Assembly (NCBI GenBank): GCA_009377605.1
Contig: WHTT01000008.1
Location: 51,400-115,399, forward strand
From: Luteitalea sp.
GTDB lineage: Bacteria; Acidobacteriota; Vicinamibacteria; Vicinamibacterales; Vicinamibacteraceae
Length of the DNA: 64,000 nucleotides
Reading direction: 5' to 3'
Shown: piece after piece, positions 41,153 to 49,514 of the stretch
Layout: each line of letters starts with the position of its first letter
Position numbering within the stretch: the stretch's first letter is position 1
Translations under genes and position numbers: made by a program
Notes under the pieces: model-generated
What the model was told of the DNA's origin: nothing
Database searches by the model: none
What the model saw: the letters and a program-made list of their open reading frames with translations, nothing else

Positions 41153-41617
41153 ATGACTGAAATCATTCTCACCGAGCGCATCGACCACCTCGGCCAAGCG
41201 GGTGAGGTGGTCAACGTCGCCGATGGTTACGCGCGCAATTACCTGTTGCCACGCAAGCTCGCGCTGCCGGTGACCGACGCCAACCGGCGTCAGATCGATC
41301 ACATGAAGAAGCTTGCCGCAGCACGAGAGGCGGAAGAGCAGGCGATGGCCGAAAGCTTTGCGTCTCGTCTGGCGCAGCTCGAGCTCGTGTTCGTGCGGCG
41401 CGTTGGCGAGACCGAGCAACTCTACGGCTCGGTCACCTCCACCGACATCGCCGAGGCTCTTGCCGAGCGACAGCTCACGGTCGACCGACGGAAGATTCAG
41501 TTGGGCGAGCCAATCAAGCAGCTTGGTGAGCTCGCCGTTCCGGTAAAGCTCCATCGGGAAGTCACCGCCCAGGTCAAGGTCGTCGTCGTCAAGGACGAAG
41601 GATCGCAGGCAGGGTGA
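41153..41617 (+). CDS. rplI: 50S ribosomal protein L9
   Basis: 154 residues. The N-domain signature is IILTERIDHLGQAGEVVNVADGYARNYLLPRKLA. The long central helix (about 50-75) is rich in Ala/Glu. The C-domain has LYGSVTSTDIAEAL and KLHREVTAQVKVVV. It binds 23S rRNA near the L1 stalk and limits frameshifting. It is the last gene of the ribosomal trio. R1 repeats follow before dnaB. Confidence 0.97.
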   Translation: MTEIILTERIDHLGQAGEVVNVADGYARNYLLPRKLALPVTDANRRQIDHMKKLAAAREAEEQAMAESFASRLAQLELVFVRRVGETEQLYGSVTSTDIAEALAERQLTVDRRKIQLGEPIKQLGELAVPVKLHREVTAQVKVVVVKDEGSQAG

Positions 41618-41619
41618 TT

Positions 41620-41783
41620 AGGTAGGGCCGCCTCGCCGAGGCGGCCGTTACGTTGTCGAGGCGTCCGTAACGGCGCGCTCGGCGAGCGCGCCCTACCATC
41701 GTGCCGCGGAACCGTCCTGACGGCGCGTTCCGCCTTCGCACTTAGCGCTACGGCGGACGAGTCGGCGAACGCGTCTTACCACC
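41620..41783. repeat. Cluster of R1 repeat copies between rplI and dnaB
   Basis: One full R1 unit, expanded by an extra partial hairpin, covers 41620-41697. A diverged second copy follows (TGACGGCGCGTTCCGCC ... GCGAACGCGTCTTACC) at 41718-41783. The remaining 90 bases to dnaB contain three GCGTTTTCCAC-like motifs and presumably the dnaB promoter, which I cannot place confidently. Confidence 0.75.
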
Positions 41784-41875
41784 GCGCCCTGCGTTTTCCA
41801 CCGGTTTCCCACGCGTTTTCCACAAGCGATTCACAGGCTGCACACCGTGATGAGTCTGGTAAGGTAGTCCTGCCC

Positions 41876-43222
41876 ATGGACGCTGCCACGCTCGACCGCA
41901 CCTTGCCGCACAATCTCGAAGCGGAGCGTTCTGTGCTCGGTGCGGTGCTGTTACGCAACGAGGCAATCAACCAGGCGGTCGAGCTGTTGCGACCGGAAGA
42001 TTTCTTCCGCGAAGCGCATCGCCGCGTCTTCGAGCGGATGATTCATCTGAGCGAGCGGGCCCTCGCCATCGATCCAGTGACGCTCGCCAATGAGCTGGAC
42101 AGAGGCGGTGACCTCCAGGAAGTCGGGGGGCCGGCATACCTGATGCGGCTCATCGACGGTGTGCCGCGCTCGACCAACATCGAGTATTACGCGCGCATCG
42201 TCAAAGAAAAATCGGTCCTTCGCCGGCTGATCTTTGCCTCGAACGCGATCCTGCAGGAGGCCTACGACGCCGAGCGGGATGCAAGCGAGATCCTCGATGA
42301 TGCCGAGCGCCGGATCTTCGAGATTGCGGACAACCGACTGGGGACCGGCTTCGTGCCGCTGCGCGAGCTCGTGCACGGCAGCTTCGCCACGCTCGAGAAG
42401 CTGCAGTCGCAGAAGGGCCTGCTGACCGGTGTGCCCAGCGGCTTCACCGACCTGGACGAGATGACCGCCGGCTTCCAACCGTCGGATCTCATCATCATCG
42501 CAGCGCGACCCTCCATGGGAAAGACCAGCCTGGTGCTGAACATCGCGCAGCACGTAGGCACGAAGAGCGACATGACCGTGGGCTTCTTCAGCCTGGAGAT
42601 GTCGAAGGAGGCCCTCTTCACGCGGCTGTTGACGTCAGAGGCCCGGATCGACGCGCATCGGTTTCGTACGGGCCACCTGGCCGAGAAGGATTGGGCGATG
42701 CTCGCGCAGGCGGTCAATACGCTGGCTGATGCGCGCGTGTTCCTCGATGACACGGCAGCGATCGGCGTGCTCGAAATGCGCGCGAAGGCCCGACGCCTGA
42801 AAGCAGAGCATGGCTTGCACCTGCTCGTCGTCGACTACATTCAACTGATGCAGTCACGCGGGCGCTTCGACAACCGGCAGCAGGAGCTCTCACAGATCTC
42901 ACGATCGCTCAAAGGCCTGGCCAAAGAGCTCGATGTGCCCATCCTGGCCCTGTCACAGCTCTCGCGTGCGCCGGAGGCGCGATCGGATCGACGGCCGCAG
43001 CTCTCCGATCTCCGTGAGTCCGGGGCGCTCGAGCAGGATGCGGATCTCGTCGTGTTCATTTATCGCGAGGAGTTCTACGAGCGCGAGAACACACCGCAAG
43101 AGGAGCAGGGCATCGCAGAGATCATCGTCGGCAAGCAACGCAACGGACCCACGGGCCGCGTGAAGCTCGCGTTCATCAAAGAGCTGACACGCTTCGAGAA
43201 TCTCGAGTGGAGGTCACCATAG
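41876..43222 (+). CDS. dnaB: Replicative DNA helicase DnaB
   Basis: 448 residues. The N-terminal domain opens [17 protein letters not shown], and LATERIST-like linker helices follow. The RecA-type domain has [31 protein letters not shown] (Walker A), [26 protein letters not shown] (Walker B) and [32 protein letters not shown]. It unwinds DNA at the replication fork as a hexamer. No intein is present. Its placement after rplI is the widely conserved rpsF-rpsR-rplI-dnaB order. The alr start overlaps its 3' end. Confidence 0.97.
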   Translation: MDAATLDRTLPHNLEAERSVLGAVLLRNEAINQAVELLRPEDFFREAHRRVFERMIHLSERALAIDPVTLANELDRGGDLQEVGGPAYLMRLIDGVPRSTNIEYYARIVKEKSVLRRLIFASNAILQEAYDAERDASEILDDAERRIFEIADNRLGTGFVPLRELVHGSFATLEKLQSQKGLLTGVPSGFTDLDEMTAGFQPSDLIIIAARPSMGKTSLVLNIAQHVGTKSDMTVGFFSLEMSKEALFTRLLTSEARIDAHRFRTGHLAEKDWAMLAQAVNTLADARVFLDDTAAIGVLEMRAKARRLKAEHGLHLLVVDYIQLMQSRGRFDNRQQELSQISRSLKGLAKELDVPILALSQLSRAPEARSDRRPQLSDLRESGALEQDADLVVFIYREEFYERENTPQEEQGIAEIIVGKQRNGPTGRVKLAFIKELTRFENLEWRSP

Positions 43223-44352
43223 CCGTCCGCCACACGGTGGCACGGGTCGACCTGACCGCGCTCCAGGCCAACTACCAGACGATTAGGGAGCTGACAATTG
43301 ACGCGGCGCGGCGGTCGGGACGCACGGCCCCCGAGATCATCGGCGTCGTCAAGGCCAATGCGTACGGGCACGGGGCGGTGCCGGTGGCACGGGCACTCGA
43401 AGCCGCCGGCGCTCCCATGCTCGCCTGTGCCGACATCGACGAGGGAATCGAGCTGCGGGAGAGCGGCGTGAGCGTGCCGATCCTGATCTTTGGCGCGCTT
43501 GGTATCAGTGATCTCGACGGGCTCTTCACGTACCGGCTGACACCAACCATCTCGACGCCCACCGCTGCACGGAATCTCCAGCAAGCTGCAGAGGCACACG
43601 GCGAGCGGCTCCATTGCCAGCTCAAGATCGATACCGGAATGAACCGGCTCGGATTCCGATACGACAATCTCCGCCGCACGCTGCCGGCGATAGCCCAGAG
43701 CCGGCAGCTTGCGATCGACGCCGTCTACACGCACTTTGCCACGGCCGATGAGCCGGAGAGCGAGGCGTTTGCGTGCCAGCGCGAGCGATTCGAGGCGGCG
43801 CGCCGTCTCGTGACGGAGGTGGGGCTGCATCCGGCGAAGGCGCATGCCGCCAACAGCGCAGCGCTGCTGAGAGACGAGCGAATTTGGTACGATGCAGTCC
43901 GCCCAGGTCTGCTCTTGTACGGCGTGGTGCCACCGCCGCTTGCAACAACGCTCGAGATCGCGCCGGTGCTCTCCCTGACCAGTCGCATCGTCGCCGTCAA
44001 GGGCCTGCGCCCAGACGAGGGTGTGGGCTACGGCCTGCGATACCACGCTCGTCGGCCTGCCACCATGGCCGTCGTGCCGGCCGGCTATGCCGACGGCCTC
44101 GACCGACGCCTCGCGGGCCGGGCTTGGGTGCTCGTGCGCGGCCGCCGCGTCCCCATCGTTGGGGCCGTCTCCATGGACATGATCAGCGTCGACGTCACTG
44201 GTCTGGATGTTTCGCCGGGAGACGAGGTCGTCATCCTCGGGCGCCAGGAGGATGAGCGCCTCGACGTGCGTGAGATGGCGGCGGCCATTGGTACGATCCC
44301 CTACGAGCTCCTCTGTCGCTTGGGTAGCCGAATCGATCGGGTCTACCATTGA
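43207..44352 (+). CDS. alr: Alanine racemase
   Basis: 381 residues with a GTG start 16 bases inside dnaB. The PLP lysine is in [38 protein letters not shown] and [27 protein letters not shown] follow. The catalytic Tyr region is [12 protein letters not shown], and [14 protein letters not shown] closes the second domain. It supplies D-alanine for peptidoglycan. dnaB-alr adjacency is common. The stop overlaps a TTG of the following gene, so all are likely one transcript. Confidence 0.96.
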   Translation: MEVTIAVRHTVARVDLTALQANYQTIRELTIDAARRSGRTAPEIIGVVKANAYGHGAVPVARALEAAGAPMLACADIDEGIELRESGVSVPILIFGALGISDLDGLFTYRLTPTISTPTAARNLQQAAEAHGERLHCQLKIDTGMNRLGFRYDNLRRTLPAIAQSRQLAIDAVYTHFATADEPESEAFACQRERFEAARRLVTEVGLHPAKAHAANSAALLRDERIWYDAVRPGLLLYGVVPPPLATTLEIAPVLSLTSRIVAVKGLRPDEGVGYGLRYHARRPATMAVVPAGYADGLDRRLAGRAWVLVRGRRVPIVGAVSMDMISVDVTGLDVSPGDEVVILGRQEDERLDVREMAAAIGTIPYELLCRLGSRIDRVYH

Positions 44353-44399
44353 CGGTGCCTGCGCTCGTGTCGACATGGGTGGCGGAAGGCGTGGGACAC

Positions 44400-45827
44400 A
44401 TGATCTTCAAGCGGTTTTACCTCGACTGCCTGGCGCACGCGTCGTATCTCATCGGTGATGAGCAGACGCGCACGGCCGCCGTCGTCGATCCTCGGCGGGA
44501 CGTCGACGCATATCTCGAGGAAGCGGAGCGCGATCGCCTCCTGATCCGCCACGTATTCCTGACTCACTTCCACGCTGACTTCATCGCAGGTCACCTGGAG
44601 CTTCGCGATCGCACCGGAGCCAGGATCTATCTGGGCACGTCGGCTCGTGCCGAATACACCTACACGGCAATGAAGGAGGGCGATGCGCTCGAGTTCGGCC
44701 AGGTGCGCATGCACGTGCTGGAAACACCTGGACACACCGCGGAATCGATCTCGATTCTCGTGTTCGATCTCGAGCGCGATGCCACCCGGCCATATGCGGT
44801 GCTCACGGGCGACACGCTGTTCATCGACGAGGTGGGCCGCCCGGACCTGCGTGCTTCTCTGGGGTGGTCCGCAACCGATCTCGGACGGCTGTTGTACGAG
44901 TCGCTGCACGCGAAGCTCCTGCCGCTGCCGGACGAGACGCTGGTGTATCCGGCGCACGGCGCAGGATCACTGTGTGGGAGGAGCATCAGCCAGGAGGCGA
45001 CCGCGACGATCGCGGACCAGCGGCGGTCGAACTACGCGCTTCAGCCGATGTCGCGGGAGCAGTTCGTGACGCTCGTCACGGCCGATCAGCCAGACGCGCC
45101 GCCGTATTTCACATACGATGCGATCCTGAACGCGAAAGAGCGGCCGACGCTCGACGCGATCTTGCAGCGCGTGCTGACACCACTCTCGCTGGCGCAGGTG
45201 GTGAAGATGTCCAGCGAGAGCGACGCCCAACTGCTCGACGTTCGCGAGCCAGCCGATTTCGCCCAAGGTCACCTGGCCGGCAGTATCAACGTTGCGCTCA
45301 GTGGACAGTATGCGACCTGGGCCGGCACGGTGCTGGCCTACGATCGGCCGATCATCATCATTGGCGACCCAGGACGCGAAGAAGAGGCCGCGACGAGGCT
45401 CGGACGGATTGGCTTCGATGCTGTCGCCGGCTATCTCGACGGCGGCATGCAGGCGCTCGAGGCACGGCCTGACCTGATCGTTCGAACCCAACGTGCGACT
45501 GCCGCCGTGATTGCGGAGGACCTGGATTCCCTGACACCGCCTCTCGTGTTGGATGTTCGGACCGCATTAGAGTGGCAAAAACAACATATACGAGGCAGCC
45601 TGAACGTGCCGCTGAGTCAGCTCCAGGCACGGATGGACACGCTGCCTCGCAATCGCCGGCTCGTCATTCACTGCGCGAGCGGATATCGCTCTTCAATTGC
45701 CGTGAGCTCGCTCGAGCGTCACGGATTCGAACACTTGGTCGAGCTGGCCGGAGGCATGGCCGCGTGGGAGGCGGCACAGCTGCCGGTAGAGAAAACGGGG
45801 ACAGCCCCCGTTTTACGAAAGACGTAA
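44400..45827 (+). CDS. Metallo-beta-lactamase-fold hydrolase with two rhodanese domains (persulfide dioxygenase-like)
   Basis: 475 residues from the ATG at 44400. An upstream TTG at 44349 overlaps alr. The N-terminal MBL domain (1-235) has THFHADFIAGH and HTAESISILVF, with GDTLFIDEVGRPDL, matching ETHE1-type glutathione-persulfide dioxygenases. Two rhodanese domains follow. The first has GDPGRE where the catalytic Cys should be, so it is inactive. The second keeps CASGYRSS with the active Cys. The layout resembles CstB/BaeB proteins of sulfide detoxification, which is the inferred role. The last 11 residues (KTGTAPVLRKT) and the stop come from an R6 repeat and are identical to the end of the convergent maltokinase. 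Confidence 0.85.
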   Translation: MIFKRFYLDCLAHASYLIGDEQTRTAAVVDPRRDVDAYLEEAERDRLLIRHVFLTHFHADFIAGHLELRDRTGARIYLGTSARAEYTYTAMKEGDALEFGQVRMHVLETPGHTAESISILVFDLERDATRPYAVLTGDTLFIDEVGRPDLRASLGWSATDLGRLLYESLHAKLLPLPDETLVYPAHGAGSLCGRSISQEATATIADQRRSNYALQPMSREQFVTLVTADQPDAPPYFTYDAILNAKERPTLDAILQRVLTPLSLAQVVKMSSESDAQLLDVREPADFAQGHLAGSINVALSGQYATWAGTVLAYDRPIIIIGDPGREEEAATRLGRIGFDAVAGYLDGGMQALEARPDLIVRTQRATAAVIAEDLDSLTPPLVLDVRTALEWQKQHIRGSLNVPLSQLQARMDTLPRNRRLVIHCASGYRSSIAVSSLERHGFEHLVELAGGMAAWEAAQLPVEKTGTAPVLRKT

Positions 45828-45911
45828 GAAGGAGCCTCTTCCGGTGCGGACGGGGAGGACGACTGGCTTCTTTCTTACGTCTTTCGTAAAACGGGGGCTG
45901 TCCCCGTTTTC
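45791..45911. repeat. 38-bp perfect inverted repeat (family R6) shared by two convergent gene ends
   Basis: 45791-45828 is the exact reverse complement of 45874-45911. Each arm contains the palindromic core AAACGGGG...CCCCGTTT and ACGAAAGACGTAAG. A 45-base loop separates the arms. Each arm encodes the last residues and the TAA stop of the gene entering it (stops 45825-45827 plus and 45875-45877 minus). The related copy at 29755-29820 lacks the arm extension. Confidence 0.92.
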
Positions 45912-47506
45912 AGCAGGTCGTCGAGCCCCCACAAGGGGACCTCGAGCCAGGTTGGGCGGTGATTGAGCTCGTAGCCCAGCTCATAGACGGCTTTGTCGAG
46001 GAGGTGCACCTTCAGCAGAATGCGTCTTGCATCCCGATCGTCGGGTAGGAAGCGTCCCTTCGAGGCAGCCTCCAAGTAACGATCGAGAAACGTGGTACCG
46101 ACGAAGCGCTCCCACAGACGCGCCCAGTGCTCGAGGCGCGACAGCGATGCGCCGCTCTCTCCGGTCGTTCGCTGGATCAGCGCCGAGAAGGCTGCGTACT
46201 GAAACGAGCGCAGCATGCCCGCGACATCGGCGAGCGCTGAACGCTTCATGCGCCGTTCGCTGAGGGGACGCGCCGGCTCTCCCTCGAAGTCGATCACGAC
46301 GAAATCGTCACCGGCGCGCAGCAGCTGCCCCAGATGGTAGTCGCCGTGGATACGGATTCTCTGACCGGCGTTGCCGACGCGCAAGATCGATCCCAGATCT
46401 TCCAGCGCCCTCGCCTCGAGGCGAAGCGCGCGTTGGGCGCTGGGGAGGACGCTGGCCGGCAATTGTGGCAGGGCGTCGCGCAGCTGTCGAAACACCTGAG
46501 AGGCACGGTGCCGCATGTCGCGGCAGAGCGACTCGCGATGCCTCTCGTCGAACGGCTCGGCCGTCATGGCGGGATCACGTGCGGCAGCCGCGAGGGCAAG
46601 ATGAAGCTCCGCAGTGCGTTGAGCAATCAAGCGAACCGCCTCGAGATAGTCGCCAATCAACGCAGCGATTGGAGACGTCGCGGAGGCGTCGTCAATCGGC
46701 ACACGATCAAAGAACTGATCGAGACACGTGAGCGAATAGCTCCAGGCATCGCCCCGATTGGGCACATAGGCCTGGAGCAACGCAAGGGTCACGGCTCGCC
46801 CTTCGTCTGTCTTCGATTCGAGATGCCCAGCGACGGCAGGCGTGTGCGGATAGGTCACGTCCGTCGTCAGGTACGCTCCAATCTCGAGGTCTGGCGTGAC
46901 GCCCTCATCGAGGCGTCGATAGAGCTTGAGGATGAGCCGGTCCCCAAATCGAATGGACGTATTGGTCTGTTCGGCCCTGAGCACGTGAGGCTCGAGCACA
47001 CCGGTGCCGCGAATCTGTTCGAAGGCGCCGGTCGTGTGTCCGCAAACTTCGCCGGCGCGGCCCTCGAGCCGGCGGTGCTCGGCAATGAGGTCGAGCAGCG
47101 CCAGCGAGATACTCGGGTCGCCCACCGCATCGTACAGGACACCCGCCGAGCCATCCGCCATCGTGAGATGGGCCATGACGGCCTGCGGACTGGCGCGTAG
47201 GATCTCGCCTGCCTGAGATCGGTCGGCCAGCCCGAGCAGGAGGAGATAGCGCTCCGGTTCTCCCTGTGCGTACGTGACCTGCACGACTGTGAGATACGCC
47301 GTGGCATCCGCGCATGGCAGGTTGATCAGATCAATGAGGGTCACCGAAACAATCGAGCGGGACTTCGACCGAAACCAGCGGCGCGCGGGCAGGCAGGCGG
47401 CGAGGACCTTTGACAGCGCCAACGCGTGATCGGGGTCGAAGAGGCGCTCCCAGGCGTCCGTTACTTTAATCGTGGGAGTCTCGACAGGAGGCGTAACACC
47501 GTCCAT
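45875..47506 (-). CDS. mak: Maltokinase
   Basis: 543 residues from the ATG at 47506. An upstream open frame does not match the family. It phosphorylates maltose at C1 to give the substrate of GlgE. The N-terminal cap includes ACLPARRWFRSKSRSI. The kinase core has FEQIRGTG, LKLYRRLDEGVTPDLEIGAYL, the catalytic HGDYHLGQLLRAGDDFVVIDFEGEPARPLSERR and SALADVAGMLRSFQYAA. It is stand-alone, not fused to trehalose synthase. It lies downstream of glgE with a 29-base gap, so the two form an operon. The last 11 residues are repeat-encoded and replace the normal end. Confidence 0.9.
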   Translation of the reverse strand: MDGVTPPVETPTIKVTDAWERLFDPDHALALSKVLAACLPARRWFRSKSRSIVSVTLIDLINLPCADATAYLTVVQVTYAQGEPERYLLLLGLADRSQAGEILRASPQAVMAHLTMADGSAGVLYDAVGDPSISLALLDLIAEHRRLEGRAGEVCGHTTGAFEQIRGTGVLEPHVLRAEQTNTSIRFGDRLILKLYRRLDEGVTPDLEIGAYLTTDVTYPHTPAVAGHLESKTDEGRAVTLALLQAYVPNRGDAWSYSLTCLDQFFDRVPIDDASATSPIAALIGDYLEAVRLIAQRTAELHLALAAAARDPAMTAEPFDERHRESLCRDMRHRASQVFRQLRDALPQLPASVLPSAQRALRLEARALEDLGSILRVGNAGQRIRIHGDYHLGQLLRAGDDFVVIDFEGEPARPLSERRMKRSALADVAGMLRSFQYAAFSALIQRTTGESGASLSRLEHWARLWERFVGTTFLDRYLEAASKGRFLPDDRDARRILLKVHLLDKAVYELGYELNHRPTWLEVPLWGLDDLLKTGTAPVLRKT

Positions 47507-47535
47507 ATCACTGACCAGACACGTAAGGTACGTGA

Positions 47536-49488
47536 TCAAGCGCGCTCGACGCGCAAGATATGCGCTGGCACTCGATCCGGGTCGAGGCGGACGTAGTTGT
47601 GATCGGACCACGTGTACGACGCGTCGGTCAACAGGTCTCGAACGACGTAGGACGCGCCCGAAGCGACGCGCGCGACGTCGGCCGGAACGTGAACGTGACA
47701 CTCGTGCGGTCGGTGCGGATCGAGGTTGACGCACACGAGAAGGACGTTCGTGTGATCGATCGACCATTTCGCGTACGCCAAGAGATGGTCGCTGTCGGTG
47801 TCCAGGAACCGCAGCGTTTCCAGACGTTGCAGCGCTGGATTCTCCTGGCGGATGCGGTTGACGCGGGCGATGAGATCCTTGATGTGGCCCGGCGCGTCCC
47901 AATCGCGCACTTTCACCTCGTACTTCTCCGAGTCCGCGTACTCGATGTCGCCTGGAATCGCATGGTGGGGCATCCAGCTCCTCTCACAGAGCTCGAAGCC
48001 GCTGTAGATGCCATAAGAGGGAGAGAGCGTCGCAGCCAGCACGAGGCGCATCTCGAAGGCAGGCCGCCCGCCATCTGCGAGAATGCGTGGCAGAATGTCA
48101 GGTGTGTTCGCGAAGAAGTTTGGCCGGAAGGCGGTCACCGCGTCGGGCTGCGCCAGCTCGGTCAAATACTCGGTCAGCTCTGCCTTCGTGTTGCGCCACG
48201 TGAAGTAGGTGTAGGACTGGCTGAATCCCGCCTTGGTCAGCGTCATCATCATTGGCGGCCGCGTGAACGCTTCTGCCAAGAAGATCACGTCGGGGTGCTC
48301 GGCGTGGATTTCATCAATGAGCCACTGCCAGAATGCCTGAGGCTTGGTGTGGGGGTTGTCCACGCGAAAGATCTTCACGCCATGATCGATCCAAAACAGC
48401 AGGACTCGACGAATCTCCTCCCAGAGGGCGGACCGATCGTCGCAGTCGAAGTTCAATGGATAGATGTCCTCATATTTCTTCGGCGGATTCTCTGCGTACT
48501 TGATACTGCCGTCGGGGCGGTGATAGAACCACTCCGGGTGCTCCCGTACCCACGGATGATCAGGAGACACTTGGATCGCGAAGTCGAGGGCAATCTCCAT
48601 GTCCAGGGCGTCGGCCGCTTCCACGAAGCGGTCGAAGTCCTCCAGCGTGCCCAGCGCGGGGTCCACGCTGTCATGCCCGCCCGCCTCGCTGCCGATTGCC
48701 CACGGGCTGCCGGGGTCGTCAGGCCTCGCCACGAGTTGGTTGTTGCGCCCCTTGCGGTGCGTGTGGCCGATGGGATGAATTGGCGCGAGGTAGACCACGT
48801 CGAATCCCATCGTGCGAATGTCCGGCAGGCGGCGCTCCGCGTCCGCGAAGGTGGCCGGCTTGCCCGGCTCTGTGCCCTGCGAGCGCACGAAGAGCTCGTA
48901 CCAGGCCCCGGCTCGTGCTCGCTCCCGCTCGACGACGATCTCGATCTCCGGCTTGAAGACGACGAGGTCCGCACGCGTATCGAGACGCGCGGCGAGCTCC
49001 GCGACAGAGGAAGCCAGGTCGAGCGCCGCGCGCGCATCGTCCGGCGACGACAACATCTCGACGGTCTCATCGAGCCGGCGCCGGTCGGCGGTACGGGCGC
49101 GCGTGCGAAACCGCACGAGGTGCTCCAGTCCCTCCAGCACCTCACTCCGGACATCGCGCTGCCCGCCTTCCACGCGCTTCCGCAGATCCGCGAGCCAGGA
49201 GCCGTAGCGATCGGTCCATGCGCGAATCGTGTACACGTAGCGGCCTGGCTCGGGAAACCGCAGCTCGGCCTGCCAGCGATCGAGTCCTGGGTTGACGAGC
49301 GTCATCGCCGCTTCCGTCGCCCGCTTCTCGCTCCGCCTCCGCCAGGCGACAACCGCTTGGATGAGCTCGTGCCCATCGCGAAAGAGGGTGGCCTCGACCA
49401 CACACGGCTCCGCGACTATCCACTTGACGGGGTAGCGCCCGCAATCGACCCGTGGCGAGACCGTGTCGATGACAATGTGGCGTTCCAT
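47536..49488 (-). CDS. glgE: Alpha-1,4-glucan:maltose-1-phosphate maltosyltransferase GlgE
   Basis: 650 residues. The N-terminal beta domain has VDCGRYPVKWIVAE and PGRYVYTIRAWTDRYGSW. A helical insert follows, then a GH13_3 TIM barrel with FDVVYLAPIHPIGHTHRKGRNN and IALDFAIQVSPDHPW. Both catalytic carboxylates are visible: the nucleophile Asp in KIFRVDNPHTKP and the acid/base Glu in IFLAEAFTRPP. It extends alpha-1,4-glucans with maltosyl units from maltose-1-phosphate. The partner maltokinase is directly downstream. treS and glgB are not in this window, so the source of maltose is unknown. Confidence 0.95.
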   Translation of the reverse strand: MERHIVIDTVSPRVDCGRYPVKWIVAEPCVVEATLFRDGHELIQAVVAWRRRSEKRATEAAMTLVNPGLDRWQAELRFPEPGRYVYTIRAWTDRYGSWLADLRKRVEGGQRDVRSEVLEGLEHLVRFRTRARTADRRRLDETVEMLSSPDDARAALDLASSVAELAARLDTRADLVVFKPEIEIVVERERARAGAWYELFVRSQGTEPGKPATFADAERRLPDIRTMGFDVVYLAPIHPIGHTHRKGRNNQLVARPDDPGSPWAIGSEAGGHDSVDPALGTLEDFDRFVEAADALDMEIALDFAIQVSPDHPWVREHPEWFYHRPDGSIKYAENPPKKYEDIYPLNFDCDDRSALWEEIRRVLLFWIDHGVKIFRVDNPHTKPQAFWQWLIDEIHAEHPDVIFLAEAFTRPPMMMTLTKAGFSQSYTYFTWRNTKAELTEYLTELAQPDAVTAFRPNFFANTPDILPRILADGGRPAFEMRLVLAATLSPSYGIYSGFELCERSWMPHHAIPGDIEYADSEKYEVKVRDWDAPGHIKDLIARVNRIRQENPALQRLETLRFLDTDSDHLLAYAKWSIDHTNVLLVCVNLDPHRPHECHVHVPADVARVASGASYVVRDLLTDASYTWSDHNYVRLDPDRVPAHILRVERA

Positions 49489-49514
49489 GGTGCGATCCTA
49501 GCAGGGCACACGCG

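Noticed and set aside
41784..41825. Three GCGTTTTCCAC-like motifs before dnaB considered as DnaA boxes or an origin
   Set aside because: They match TTATCCACA only partially, there is no AT-rich unwinding region, and dnaA, dnaN and gidA are not nearby. A promoter or operator role is equally possible.
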